64,000 nucleotides of DNA from Acidovorax sp. Leaf191 (GCF_001424425.1 NZ_LMPT01000019.1:368192-432191); one strand, 5' to 3'. Numbered from the stretch's first letter, positions 7,243-18,610 are shown. Numbers and translations: made by a program. The notes: generated from the letters alone by a model not told the origin.

Positions 7243-9706
7243 TGAGCGCGCCTCCCTGTGGATCCGCGCAGGGCGTGCCCTGGTGGCCAGCAGCCTCGTG
7301 CCGGCGCAGATATCGGCCGGCACCTTGACGGCACCGGCCCCGCCCGCGGGCCACCCTGCTGCGGCACCGGTGCAGCATGCGCTGGCGGTGCCGCCCGCAG
7401 CGCCGTCCGCTGCACCGCCCCAGTCGCCGTGGGATGCACCTGCGACCGCGTGGCCGCCGCCTCCCGGCGCTTCGCTGCTGTACCTGGATGTGCAGATCAA
7501 TGGGCAGCCCCAGGGGCAGCTGGTGGAGGTAGTGCAGAACGGGGACGATTTCGAGATCGAGGCCGAGACGCTGCGGCGCATGCACATCCACAACGCCCAG
7601 CCGCGCAACACGCGCCTGGCGGTGAACCGGCTGCCCGGTGTGTCGGTGGAATACGAGCCGCTCACCCAGCAGCTGTCGCTGACGGTGCCACCGCAGTGGC
7701 TGCCCATGCAGCGGCTGGCCGACGAGACGCCGCAGGAGTCGCCCGACAGCACCACCGGCAGCGGCTGGCTGCTGAACTACGACATCTACAGCACGCACTC
7801 GCGCAGGCACTCCCTCACGTCGCTGTGGTCGGAGCAGCGGTACTTCAGCCCCGACGGAGTGGTCTCCAACACCGGGCTGGTGCGCCTGCAGGTGCGCGAC
7901 GCCACCCGCGGGTATGTGCGCTACGACACGCGCTGGACGCGCACCGACACCGGCACCGCCACCGAGGCGATCTATGGCGACATCGTCAGCGGCTCCCTGC
8001 CCTGGAGCACGTCGGTGCGCCTGGGCGGTGTGCAGTGGTCGCGCAACTTCGGGGTGCGGCCCGACCTGGTCACCTATCCCCTGCCCCAGTTTGCCGGCCA
8101 GGCCGCGGTGCCGTCGGCGGTGGACCTGTTTCTCAACGGATTCAAGGCCTTCAGCAACCGGGTGGCGCCCGGTCCCTTCACGCTCAGCGAGATGCCGCTG
8201 GTCAGCGGCGCGGGTACCGCGTCGGTGGTCACCACCGACGCGCTCGGCCGGCAGGTGTACACCACCATCCCGTTCTATGTGCACCGCGAACTGCTGCGGC
8301 CCGGGTGGACGGACTATTCGCTGTCGCTGGGCGCGCTGCGCCGCGACTACGGCGTGCGCAGCTTCTCGTATGGTCGGCCCGTTGCCACGGGCGTGTACCG
8401 CCAGGGGCTGTCGGATGTACTCACGTTGGAGGCCCAGGCCCAGGTGGGCAAGGGCCTGGGCGTGGCCGGTGTGGGGGGGCTGGCGGGGCTGGGCATGATG
8501 GGCATCGCCAACGCGTCGATCACCCGCGGCTACACATCGCGCTCGGGCAGCGGCTGGCAGTACAGCGCCGGCTGGCAGTACAACACGCAGCGTGCTGGCA
8601 TTTCGCTGCAGCAAAGCGGGCGCACGGCGCGCTTCGGCGATGCCAGCACCTACGCGGACGACGGCTATCAACTGCCCAGGAGAACCCGCCAGTTGAACCT
8701 GAGCTGGACGCTGGGCCGGGGGGCGGTGTCCGCAGGCTGGCTGGACACACGCGACGCCCGCAGTGAGCGCAGCCGCATCGCGTTTGCCAGCTACAGCACG
8801 CCGCTGCGCGGCAACACCTACCTCACCGTGACGGCCGGGCGCACGCTGGAGACCGGCGAGAACCAGTTGCGCCTTCAGTTGACGTACTTTCTGGGTGACA
8901 ACGCCAGCGCGCAGCTGGCGTCCGGCAAGACCCGCGGCTCGACCCAGACCTATGCCAGCTACCAACGCTCGCTCCCCACGGAAGGCGGATGGGGCTGGAA
9001 CGCGTCGCACACGCTGTCGGGGGGGCCCGAGCGCTACGGCCAGGCCTCTGTGCAATACCGCAACGCCACACTCGCGGTGGAAGGCGGCGTGAGCACGAGC
9101 GCGGGCCAGACCATGCAGTGGGGAGGACTGGCCGGGTCGCTCGGGGTCATCGACGGGCACGTGTTTGCGGCCAACCGGGTGCACGACGGCTTCGCGCTGG
9201 TGTCCACGCAGGGCATGCCCGACGTGCCGATCATGTACGAGAACCAGCTGGCGGGCTACACCAACGCCCAGGGCTACCTGCTGGTGCCCAGCGTGCCCGC
9301 CTACTACCCTGGCCGTTACGCCGTGGACCCGCTGACGCTGCCGCCCGATGTGGACATCCCGGCGCTGGAGCGGCGCATGGCGGTGTCGCGCAACGCGGGC
9401 ATGCTGGTGCAGCTGCCGGTGCTCAAGATGCGCACCGCCACCATCACCCTCGTCGACCAGGACGGCAAGCCCGTGCCCGCCGGCAGCGCCGTGCACCACG
9501 CGCCCGGCGGCATGCACACCGTGGTGGGCTGGGACGGCGTGGTGTACCTCACCGTGCTGCATCCCCGCAATCAGCTGACGGTGCGCACCCCCGAAGGCAC
9601 CGAGTGCCGGGCTGAATTCAGCGAGGCCGACTACACCGCGGCCCGCGACCTCGTCGTGCCCTGCTCGAAGCCCGCAGCCGGTGCGCAGAAAGGAGCCCCC
9701 CGTTGA
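7208..9706 (+). CDS. Outer-membrane pilus usher (FimD/CsuD-like)
   Basis: Usher of 832 aa that would secrete and assemble the SCPU subunits. The N-terminal domain begins at SLLYLDVQINGQPQGQLVEV (about residue 95) after a long Pro/Ala-rich segment. The barrel and plug follow, with VDLFLNGFKAFSNRVAPGPF typical of usher plug regions, and C-terminal domains with MYENQLAGYTNAQGYLLVP and VDPLTLPPDVDI. The first 35 nt overlap the chaperone gene; an ATG at 7214 is an alternative start. The N-terminal signal sequence is poor (RAGRALVASSLVPAQISAG), so the exact start is uncertain. The gene ends in TTGA overlap with the tip-subunit gene. Confidence 0.88.
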   Translation: MGMRPLCPVASSERASLWIRAGRALVASSLVPAQISAGTLTAPAPPAGHPAAAPVQHALAVPPAAPSAAPPQSPWDAPATAWPPPPGASLLYLDVQINGQPQGQLVEVVQNGDDFEIEAETLRRMHIHNAQPRNTRLAVNRLPGVSVEYEPLTQQLSLTVPPQWLPMQRLADETPQESPDSTTGSGWLLNYDIYSTHSRRHSLTSLWSEQRYFSPDGVVSNTGLVRLQVRDATRGYVRYDTRWTRTDTGTATEAIYGDIVSGSLPWSTSVRLGGVQWSRNFGVRPDLVTYPLPQFAGQAAVPSAVDLFLNGFKAFSNRVAPGPFTLSEMPLVSGAGTASVVTTDALGRQVYTTIPFYVHRELLRPGWTDYSLSLGALRRDYGVRSFSYGRPVATGVYRQGLSDVLTLEAQAQVGKGLGVAGVGGLAGLGMMGIANASITRGYTSRSGSGWQYSAGWQYNTQRAGISLQQSGRTARFGDASTYADDGYQLPRRTRQLNLSWTLGRGAVSAGWLDTRDARSERSRIAFASYSTPLRGNTYLTVTAGRTLETGENQLRLQLTYFLGDNASAQLASGKTRGSTQTYASYQRSLPTEGGWGWNASHTLSGGPERYGQASVQYRNATLAVEGGVSTSAGQTMQWGGLAGSLGVIDGHVFAANRVHDGFALVSTQGMPDVPIMYENQLAGYTNAQGYLLVPSVPAYYPGRYAVDPLTLPPDVDIPALERRMAVSRNAGMLVQLPVLKMRTATITLVDQDGKPVPAGSAVHHAPGGMHTVVGWDGVVYLTVLHPRNQLTVRTPEGTECRAEFSEADYTAARDLVVPCSKPAAGAQKGAPR

Positions 9707-10806
9707 CCCGACCCGACACCCTGCCGGCGCCGCCGCCCACCACCACCGAGCCGTCCATCGCCCCGATGGCCGCGCAGACGCCTCCCGGCAACCCTCGCAC
9801 GCCATCTGCCAACGGAGCGTGGGTCACCCGATGCCCAGGGCATGTTCTGCGCAAGGCCTGTTCAACGCGCTGGCGCGGCCTGGGGCTGGCAGCGGTCCTG
9901 GCGATGTGCTCGCTGCAGGCCGCAGCCGTGTGCACCCCGGTGGAGAGCAGCGGCGTGCTCGGATCGCACCCGTCGCAGCGCGTGCGCACGGGCTCGCCCA
10001 TCACATCCACCGCGGAGTTCCGGTTTGGTTGCGGCACCGTGGTGCTGGCCCTGCTGTCGGCCCCCACGCTGAAGGCCAAGATCACCACGCCGGTCACGGG
10101 CCTGACCCTCAAGAACACCACCAACAGTGCCATCACCGTGCCCTACGAGATCGCCCCGGTGGGCGGCGGTACCTACACGCCGGGGCTGCTGATCCTCGAC
10201 CTCAACAACACCAACGTGGTGTCCTTGCTGAGCAACAACCAGGCGATCATCGGCATCAAGATCAGTACGCTCACGGGCGCCAACGTGCCCGCCGGTACCT
10301 ACACCGACAACATCACCGTGAACTGGACGTACGCCAACATCTGCGAAGGCGTCGCGGTGGGCAACGCCTGCGTGGGCAACCTGCGCACGGGCAGCACGGA
10401 CCGCACCATCACTGTCACGCTGGTGGTCACGAACGACTGCACCATCACGGCACCCAACGTGCAGTTCGGCTCGGCACCGCTGCCCAGCGCCTTCGGCACC
10501 GTCTCGCAGAGCATCACGCTGCTGTGCACCAAGGGCATCACCTACACGGTCGGGCTCGACATGGGTTCCTACGCCAGCGGCGCGCGGCGCCAGATGGCCA
10601 GCGGTGTCAACCGGCTGCAGTACAACATCTTCAAGCAGGACCAGTCGGTCTGGGGGCCACTGGCCGGCGCACGCGTGTCCAGCCTGGGCGTGGCCGACGG
10701 GCTCACGCCCCAGGTGATCCCGTACACCGCCACTATCTATGCCGACCAGCCCGCCGTACCGCAAGGCAGCTACAGCGACAGCGTGAAGGTGGATGTGCAG
10801 TTCTGA
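9703..10806 (+). CDS. Two-domain SCPU pilus tip subunit (CsuE-like), TTG start
   Basis: Protein of 367 aa, the last gene of the pilus operon. A hydrophobic signal segment (WRGLGLAAVLAMCSLQAAAV, about residues 57-76) is followed by two SCPU-type domains: the first from VCTPVESSGVLG, the second from TNDCTITAPNVQFG with LLCTKGITYTVGLDMG and a final strand SYSDSVKVDVQF. CsuE-type tip adhesins have this two-domain form, so it is the likely adhesive tip. The start codon is TTG at 9703, overlapping the usher stop as TTGA, with AGGAG 7 nt upstream. The leader before the signal peptide is unusually long (about 55 aa), and an internal start near 9829-9844 is possible. Confidence 0.85.
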   Translation: MTRPDTLPAPPPTTTEPSIAPMAAQTPPGNPRTPSANGAWVTRCPGHVLRKACSTRWRGLGLAAVLAMCSLQAAAVCTPVESSGVLGSHPSQRVRTGSPITSTAEFRFGCGTVVLALLSAPTLKAKITTPVTGLTLKNTTNSAITVPYEIAPVGGGTYTPGLLILDLNNTNVVSLLSNNQAIIGIKISTLTGANVPAGTYTDNITVNWTYANICEGVAVGNACVGNLRTGSTDRTITVTLVVTNDCTITAPNVQFGSAPLPSAFGTVSQSITLLCTKGITYTVGLDMGSYASGARRQMASGVNRLQYNIFKQDQSVWGPLAGARVSSLGVADGLTPQVIPYTATIYADQPAVPQGSYSDSVKVDVQF

Positions 10807-10952
10807 GGGCTGCGCCGTACAGAACTCATTACAAGGCGTTCGAACCGCAGCACAATATCCACACCCATGTCGGCCAACGCATCCGCACAACGCCCGTGCC
10901 CCCCTGCATCATGCCGGCGGTACCCACCCAGATTGCAAAGAAGGAGAACTCC

Positions 10953-11750
10953 ATGAAAGACCCGGCTCTTCGGAAACACGCCTGGCTGCTGTGCCTGCCC
11001 TTGCTGGTGAATCCTCTGGCCGCGCAGGCCCAGGACCCACTGGTGGATCTGCGCTCCAACGGCAGCTACACCTCCTACCGCCTTCCAGACGACACCACCC
11101 AGGTGGACTTGGTGGAGCAGACGCAGGGGGCCTGCCGCTTCAACCGCACCTGGGGCTACGACCTCACCAACCGCGAGCTGTGGACCAATGGCGGCTGCGG
11201 CGGGCGGTTCAAGGTCTCGCGCAGCTACGCCTCAGGCAACAACAATGGCAGCGGCTCCAACGCCGGTGCCGCGGTGGCCGCCGTGGCAGCCATTGCGGGC
11301 ATCGCCCTGCTGGCCAATCACAACCGGCACGACGACGACCGGCGCCCCGAGTACCCGGACCCTGGCTACGGCGGCCGGGGTGGCGAGATCCGTGTGGACG
11401 GGCGCCTGTGCCTGGATGTGAGGGGCGGCAAGTTCCAGCCCGGCACCACGCTGCAGGTGTATGAATGCAACGGCACCGCATCCCAGCGGTTCGCAGTGGG
11501 ACGCGGTGGCGAGATCCGCGTGCGCGACCTGTGCGTGGATGTGGACCGTGGCGACCCGCGCGATGGCGCGCGGGTGGTGCTGTGGTCCTGCTCGGGCTCC
11601 CGCAGCCAGAGCTGGACGTCGCGCGGCGGCCAGATCGTGAGCAACCTCAACGGCAAGTGCCTGGACGTCGAAGACGGCCGCGTGCGCCAGGAAGCCGCTG
11701 CCATGGTGTGGTCCTGCAACCGTAGCCCCAGCCAGCGCTGGTGGTGGTAA
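10953..11750 (+). CDS. Secreted DUF3011 and ricin-type lectin protein
   Basis: Protein of 265 aa with AAGGAG 7 nt before the ATG. Signal peptide residues 1-27 end at PLAAQAQD. Residues about 35-90 (SYTSYRLPDD to WTNGGCGGRFKV) match DUF3011. A hydrophobic Ala-rich stretch (AAVAAVAAIAGIALLA) follows, which could be a membrane anchor. From about residue 135 on, three QxW-type ricin B repeats are seen, with CLDVRGGKFQPGTTLQVYEC, CVDVDRGDPRDGARVVLWSC and CLDVEDGRVRQEAAAMVWSC, ending QRWWW. It probably binds carbohydrate at the cell surface. It lies 146 nt after the pilus operon and 18 nt before the EF-hand gene. Confidence 0.82.
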   Translation: MKDPALRKHAWLLCLPLLVNPLAAQAQDPLVDLRSNGSYTSYRLPDDTTQVDLVEQTQGACRFNRTWGYDLTNRELWTNGGCGGRFKVSRSYASGNNNGSGSNAGAAVAAVAAIAGIALLANHNRHDDDRRPEYPDPGYGGRGGEIRVDGRLCLDVRGGKFQPGTTLQVYECNGTASQRFAVGRGGEIRVRDLCVDVDRGDPRDGARVVLWSCSGSRSQSWTSRGGQIVSNLNGKCLDVEDGRVRQEAAAMVWSCNRSPSQRWWW

Positions 11751-11768
11751 ACAAGGGAGACAAGCACC

Positions 11769-12353
11769 ATGAAAAGCCCCCAGACCATGACCCATTCCTC
11801 CCTTCATGCGGCGCGCGCTGGTCGCGCAGGTCTCGCAATGGAGATGCGCACCGGTGCGCTCGCGATTGCGATTGCGGCACTGTGGTTGGCACTGTCCGGC
11901 ACAGCGCGTGCTGCCGACACCCCTGTGTCGTCGCCCGCAGTGCCACCACGCCCCGCCGCCGCCGCGCCAGGCCATGCGCACGGCCACAAGGCGCCCGCCA
12001 AGCCCCGCGGGCAGCGGCTGCAGGCCATCTGCTCGGCCGCCGACCTGAACCATGATGGCAGCGTGTCGCTCGACGAGTTCCACCAGGACATCGTGCAGAG
12101 CTGGCACAGCCTCTCGCCCGACGCCACCGGCTACGTGCAGCTGGCAGACCTGGCCCAGGTGCCCCGCATGGGCAAAGGCCGCCTGAAGCGCCTGGCGGCC
12201 AGCGACAAGGACGGCGACGGCAGGCTGTCGTTCAAGGAAGTCGTCGAAACCCGCATGGCCTATTTCGAAGCTGCGGACAAAGACCAGAACGACGCGTTGT
12301 CGATCGAGGAATGCGTGGCCTACGAGCGCCAGCGGCGCGACGCGAAACCGTAG
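11769..12353 (+). CDS. Secreted EF-hand calcium-binding protein
   Basis: Protein of 194 aa with AAGGGAGA about 9 nt before the ATG. A signal-like segment spans roughly residues 24-48 (MRTGALAIAIAALWLALSGT, ending ARAAD). After a Pro/Ala-rich linker, EF-hand loops are visible as DLNHDGSVSLDE, DKDGDGRLSFKE and DKDQNDALSIEE, the last being imperfect at position 5 (N). It lies 18 nt after the DUF3011/lectin gene, so the two are probably cotranscribed. Role unknown; calcium binding in the periplasm or outside the cell is the reasonable guess. Confidence 0.8.
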   Translation: MKSPQTMTHSSLHAARAGRAGLAMEMRTGALAIAIAALWLALSGTARAADTPVSSPAVPPRPAAAAPGHAHGHKAPAKPRGQRLQAICSAADLNHDGSVSLDEFHQDIVQSWHSLSPDATGYVQLADLAQVPRMGKGRLKRLAASDKDGDGRLSFKEVVETRMAYFEAADKDQNDALSIEECVAYERQRRDAKP

Positions 12354-12716
12354 GCCACTGCGGCGGGCACGGCGGCCCGCCGGACAAACGTGCGACGCCC
12401 CGGGGGGTGACGGGCTGCGCGGGCCGAACCTGCCCCTGCCGGTGGACAGCGCGGGCCGCTACAGACTAATCGGCGGCTCGAATGCTGTGCGGGGTCGGGC
12501 CCGCCGGGAAAGCCGTGCGTGCAACCTGCTGATACGTTGCCACACAACAGCGCTGCCTCCATGCGCTGCGTGGCACGGATAATCGGCGGATTCCCAGCAG
12601 CGCCCTGCGGTGCTGTGCCCACCGGCACCCCATCCACATCGTCAGCAGATCAGCGGCAGGCCGCAAGGGCTTGGCCCCACATCGCGCCCACCGCCCACCG
12701 CCCATTGCGTCCACCC
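12354..12716 (+). other. Gene-free 363-bp stretch before the TAXI-protein gene
   Basis: The reading frame of the next gene stays open back to 12519, but this part lacks a ribosome site and reads as low-complexity Ala/Pro/Arg sequence. GC-rich; CGGCGGGCACGGCGGCCCGCCG near 12360-12382 can fold. I see no other feature. Confidence 0.5.
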
Positions 12717-14183
12717 ATGCCCCAGGCTTTTCGAAACACCTTTCTGACCTTGCGTGACCTGGTCGCCTCGGCAGGCCCGCTGGCCTTCCTGGCGGTGGGA
12801 CTGTTGGTACTGGCGTACTGGTGGCTCAACCCCAACCCGCCCAAGACGGTCACCCTGGCCACCGGCCCTGCGCAAAGCGCGTACGAGGAATTCGGCAAGC
12901 GCTACCAGAAGGCGCTGGCGGCCGACGGCATCGAGGTCGTGCTGCTGCCCAGCGACGGTTCTTCGCACAACCTGCAGTTGCTGCGCGACGGCAAGGCGGA
13001 CGTGGCGTTTGTGCAGGGCGGCACGGCCCAGTTGCTGCCCGACGATGCGGACCAGCTCGTGTCGCTGGGCAGCTTGTTCGTGGAACCCGTCTGGCTGTTC
13101 TACCGCACCGATGCCGCCGAGCGCGCCTACAACACCCCCCGGCTCGACAGCCTGCGCCAGTTGCGCGGCTGGCGGGTGAACGTAGGCTCGGACGGCAGTG
13201 GCGTGCCCAAGCTGATGGAGACGCTGCTGGAGGCCAACAAGGTCGAGCCGGGCACGGTGAAGATGACGCGGCTCGGGCAAACCCCCGCCACCGTGGACTT
13301 TTTGGCGGGCAGGCTGGACGCGCTGGTATTTGCCTCGGCGCCTGAATCGCTGATGGTGCAGATGCTGCTGCAGACCCCGGGCGTGCAGCTGCTCGATTTT
13401 GCGCAGCACGAGGCCTATGCCCGACGGTTTCCGTTTCTCACGCCCGTGACCCTGCCGCGTGGTGTGGTCGACCTGGCCACCAATGTGCCGACACGCGACG
13501 TGCGCCTGGTGGCATCCACCACCTCGCTGCTGGCCCGCGACGGCACGCACCCTGCGTTGCTCACGCTGTTCGCGCAGAACGCGCAGAAGCTGCACGGAGG
13601 CTCCGGCTGGTTCAACCGTGCGCGGGAGTTTCCCAACTCGCGCGCGAGCGAGCTGCCCATCGCCAAGGAAGGCGACCGCGCCATGAACGAGCCGGTCCCC
13701 ATGCTGCAGCGCTATCTGCCGTTCTGGATCGCCAATCTGATCGACCGCATGTGGCTGGTGATGGGCATCTTGCTGGCCGTGATGCTGCCCCTGTCGCGCG
13801 TGGTGCCGCCGCTGTACCAGTTCCGCGTGCGGTCGCGCGTGTTCCGCTGGTACGGTCGGCTGCGCGAGATCGAGAACGACATGGAAGCCAGCCGGTCGGA
13901 CCCTGCCGACCTGCTCACGGCCCTGGACGCCCTGGAGGCACAGGCCGAGAAAGTGAGCGTGCCTTTGTCCTATGCGGACGAGCTGTACGCACTGCGCAGC
14001 AACATCCACCTGATCCGCAAGAAACTGCTGCGGCTGCAGGCAGGCGGCCACCCTGCAACCTTGCCAGCATCGGGCGCGCCGGGCGAACCAAGGGAGGCAG
14101 GCGTATCGAAGGTGCAGGACGATGCGAAAGATTCCGCGGGTGCAGCATCCGCAGCGGCCGGGCCAGCACCGCAGCATCCTTGA
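12717..14183 (+). CDS. TAXI-family TRAP transporter solute-binding protein with membrane anchors
   Basis: Protein of 488 aa. Residues about 20-37 (GPLAFLAVGLLVLAYWWL) form an N-terminal membrane anchor. The TAXI/NMT1-like binding domain follows: VTLATGPAQSAYEEFGKRYQ, LLPSDGSSHNLQLLRDGKAD, VAFVQGGTAQL and the WRVNVGSDGSGVPKLMETLL segment. A second hydrophobic helix (MWLVMGILLAVMLPLSRVVP, about 345-364) and a C-terminal coiled region follow. No TRAP permease gene is adjacent, so it is an orphan binding protein and may have a sensory role. I use the ATG at 12717 because it directly precedes the anchor; the open frame extends to 12519. Confidence 0.85.
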   Translation: MPQAFRNTFLTLRDLVASAGPLAFLAVGLLVLAYWWLNPNPPKTVTLATGPAQSAYEEFGKRYQKALAADGIEVVLLPSDGSSHNLQLLRDGKADVAFVQGGTAQLLPDDADQLVSLGSLFVEPVWLFYRTDAAERAYNTPRLDSLRQLRGWRVNVGSDGSGVPKLMETLLEANKVEPGTVKMTRLGQTPATVDFLAGRLDALVFASAPESLMVQMLLQTPGVQLLDFAQHEAYARRFPFLTPVTLPRGVVDLATNVPTRDVRLVASTTSLLARDGTHPALLTLFAQNAQKLHGGSGWFNRAREFPNSRASELPIAKEGDRAMNEPVPMLQRYLPFWIANLIDRMWLVMGILLAVMLPLSRVVPPLYQFRVRSRVFRWYGRLREIENDMEASRSDPADLLTALDALEAQAEKVSVPLSYADELYALRSNIHLIRKKLLRLQAGGHPATLPASGAPGEPREAGVSKVQDDAKDSAGAASAAAGPAPQHP

Positions 14184-14241
14184 GCCTTCGGAGCTCTGGC
14201 CACCCCGGCGCTGAGCGCGCCATCAGGGCCGGTAGTTCCCC

Positions 14242-14259
14242 CACCCCCGCGAGGGGGGT
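14242..14259. terminator. GC hairpin between convergent genes
   Basis: CACCCCC (14242-14248) pairs with GGGGGTG (14253-14259) around GCGA, between the TAXI gene end (14183) and the DUF1631 gene end (14262). No U-tract follows, so termination is only suggested. Confidence 0.4.
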
Positions 14260-14261
14260 GC

Positions 14262-16859
14262 TCAGCGCCCCTTGGTGGCCGGCTTGCCGCCAGGCGACAG
14301 GGGCGCAGACTTGGACAGGGGTGCGGACCTGGACAACGGCGCCATTTTGGAGCTGGAGGGCGCGCGGGACGAGGACGACCGGCGGGGATCCCCGCCCGCG
14401 TCCGCCCCGGCGGCGTCCATGCTGCGAGCGCTGGCGGGCTTGGCGGCCGGCGCGGGGATCACCTTGAGGGAACCTTCCGCCGCCAGCTTGTCGCGCATGC
14501 GGCGTGTCATGGACTGCGTGCTGGCATCCGGCGCCGTGAACAGGAACAGCGTGCCGTGCGGGCTGGACCAGGTGAGCTGGGTGCGCACCACGCGGCCGTT
14601 GGTCACGAGTTCCACCCAGGCGCCGATCACAAAGTCGGCATACGGGTCAGGCAATGCGTCGACGGGCGCCTGTGCGCTGTCCTGCGGCGGCTCGGCCGCT
14701 TCGGGTGGCGCGGGTTCTTCCTGTCCAGCCGCGTCGACGGCAGGCGCGGCCTCGGGCACTGGTTCCGGTTCGGGCCTGGCGGCGGGGGCCGCAGGCGCCT
14801 TCTCGAACGCTTCCTGGTGCAAGCCGACCAGCCGCTGCAGCAGCGCGCTCGTCTGCACTGCCGGGTAGCCAATGGTCTTGAGGCCCTTGCGCAGCTTGGC
14901 CAAGAGGCCGGGGATGGAGTCGTTCAGGCGGTCCGGGTCTTGCCGGGTCAGGTCCGGTTGCGAGCTCCACAGCAGCACGGGCACCAGCGCCAGATAGCCA
15001 CCCGGGTCGTCGTCCTCGGACTCGGCAGGCTTGAGCACCTGGGCCAGCGCCACCACGTCGGCCCACGGGCCCGCGGCGAAGTCGAGGATGTCGGCAGGCA
15101 CGTTGCCCACATCGGCCAGTTTGCGGATGTCGGCGGCGATCTTTTCGGCCAGCATCTCGCGCTGCTCTGCATGCAGCAGCGCTTTCTGCTGCGCCTCCTG
15201 GTGCGCCTTGAGTTTTTTCTCCTGCGTGTCCCAGGCCGACTGCAGGGCCTTCAGGACCGTGTCGAAAGGCCCGGCGTCCTTGATGTCGGACGTGGCCAGG
15301 TGATCGACCGCGCCCTTGACCAGGCGCATGAAGCTGCTGAAGCCCGGCGCCGTCTCGGCCGTGAAAGCCAGGCTACGCTGCGTCAACTCGTCGAGCAGCC
15401 GGCGGGCCGGGTGGCTGCTTTCCGTGAAGAAGCGGCCGTCATGCAGCACCAGTTGCTTGAGCGCGGGCTCCAGCGTCTGCACCGCTTTTTGGACTGGCGG
15501 GAGCAGGCGGGCGTCCTGGGCGATGTTGAACATCATGCGCCCCACGACTTCGGTCGCCACGGCGGTGGACTGGGCGGCCCCGTCCATGGGCATGGTGGCA
15601 TACACCACGGGCGCCACGCCCGGCGGCAGGCGCCAGCCGGAGAGCGGCACGGGCAGCGACCCCGGCTGGCTCATGCTGACCGCTCCGGCGGCACCGCCGC
15701 CGGCAAGGCGGCCGACCAGGCGCTCCAGCTGCGCCATGTCCTCCATCGCCTCGGCTGCTGCGCCCGCAGGATAGTAGGCGGGGCCCGTGCCGGAGGGCAC
15801 GCCGGCGCCATGGTGCACCGCGTTGGCGGGCATGGCGGGCTGCATCGGCATCGCCCCTGCGGGCACTGCGGCGACAGGCATCGCACCGTAGGCGCGCGGA
15901 TCGAACGGGTCGCCCCCCGCCAGCATCTGGCGCAGGATGCCCACCGTCAACAAGGCTTCTTCGGCCGCAGGGACCATGCCGCCCTGCTGGGAGTCGCCGC
16001 TCCAGCCGGTGGACGGGCCCATGGTGCTGCGCCCGTAGCCACCGCTGGACGGGTCGCCCATCGGTGCATTCATGGACTGGCCGTAGCCAGAATAACCACT
16101 GCCATACCCTGTGCCCGGACCGCCATAGCCGGTGCCGTACCCCGTCCCGGCATACCCCGGGCCGGCGCCGCCACCTGCTGCGCCCCGCCCAGCGCCTGCC
16201 GGCGTGCCGAGCACGGCGTAACCCACGGGCTGAACCCCGTGCTCGCGCAGGCTGGCGGCGGTGCGCCGGTATTCTTCGACCAAGAGCTTGCCCAGCAGAT
16301 CGCGCATGTGCTGCATCCACAGCTGGCGCACCTCGGGCGACACCCCGGTGTCCCCCACGACCTGCTGCAGCGCGCGGATATAGCTTTCGGGACGCAACGG
16401 GTTGCGTTCCGGTTGAACGCTGCGCAGGCCCTGCGCAGAGCTCACCAGGGTGTTGAGCTCGGCCAGCACGGCGTCCGTGGCGTGCAGGGCCGATTGCTGC
16501 GCCTTGGACAGCTCGACCTGCGCCTGCATCTCGTTCTCATCCATGAGCGAGAGCTCGCCGAAGTCCATGCCGGTATCTTCGGCGGTGCTGCGGCCTTTGC
16601 CGATGGACGGGCCCTCGGCAAAGGTCTCCAGCAGAGCCATGGAATAGCCCTTGACCAGGGCCGCTTCGTGCTGGTTCAGCAGGCGCAGACTGTCACTGAC
16701 GAGGTTGCGCTGCTGGATGTTGCGGACGCTCGACTCTTCCTCGGTCAAGGCTCCCTGGGTCACCTTGACCAGCTGTTGCATCAACGCTTCGCCCCCGCGC
16801 ACGGCGTTGACGACGCAGGCACGGAACACGGTTCTCGACTGAGACGCAGGCTGGGACAT
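14262..16859 (-). CDS. DUF1631 family protein
   Basis: Large cytoplasmic protein of 865 aa with the start MSQPASQSRTVFRACVVNAV and blocks such as LVSDSLRLLNQHEAALVKGY, LLDELTQRSLAFT and DFVIGAWVELV with TQLTWSSPHGTLFLF, which characterise the beta/gammaproteobacterial DUF1631 family. The last block resembles the PilZ-like C-terminal part of such proteins. A Gly/Tyr-rich low-complexity stretch lies at about residues 222-260 (GPGYAGTGYGTGYGGPGTGY and on). No function is established. It is monocistronic: the convergent TAXI gene lies downstream and ettA upstream on the same strand 89 nt away. Confidence 0.85.
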   Translation of the reverse strand: MSQPASQSRTVFRACVVNAVRGGEALMQQLVKVTQGALTEEESSVRNIQQRNLVSDSLRLLNQHEAALVKGYSMALLETFAEGPSIGKGRSTAEDTGMDFGELSLMDENEMQAQVELSKAQQSALHATDAVLAELNTLVSSAQGLRSVQPERNPLRPESYIRALQQVVGDTGVSPEVRQLWMQHMRDLLGKLLVEEYRRTAASLREHGVQPVGYAVLGTPAGAGRGAAGGGAGPGYAGTGYGTGYGGPGTGYGSGYSGYGQSMNAPMGDPSSGGYGRSTMGPSTGWSGDSQQGGMVPAAEEALLTVGILRQMLAGGDPFDPRAYGAMPVAAVPAGAMPMQPAMPANAVHHGAGVPSGTGPAYYPAGAAAEAMEDMAQLERLVGRLAGGGAAGAVSMSQPGSLPVPLSGWRLPPGVAPVVYATMPMDGAAQSTAVATEVVGRMMFNIAQDARLLPPVQKAVQTLEPALKQLVLHDGRFFTESSHPARRLLDELTQRSLAFTAETAPGFSSFMRLVKGAVDHLATSDIKDAGPFDTVLKALQSAWDTQEKKLKAHQEAQQKALLHAEQREMLAEKIAADIRKLADVGNVPADILDFAAGPWADVVALAQVLKPAESEDDDPGGYLALVPVLLWSSQPDLTRQDPDRLNDSIPGLLAKLRKGLKTIGYPAVQTSALLQRLVGLHQEAFEKAPAAPAARPEPEPVPEAAPAVDAAGQEEPAPPEAAEPPQDSAQAPVDALPDPYADFVIGAWVELVTNGRVVRTQLTWSSPHGTLFLFTAPDASTQSMTRRMRDKLAAEGSLKVIPAPAAKPASARSMDAAGADAGGDPRRSSSSRAPSSSKMAPLSRSAPLSKSAPLSPGGKPATKGR

Positions 16860-16948
16860 GGTGGGGAAGAATCGGGCGACAGGTTTCCAGATGCAATCCT
16901 ACTTGACCTGAAAGCTTATTTCAGGTCTTGGAACCAGCTCCTGATGGC

Positions 16949-18610
<1,662 letters not shown>

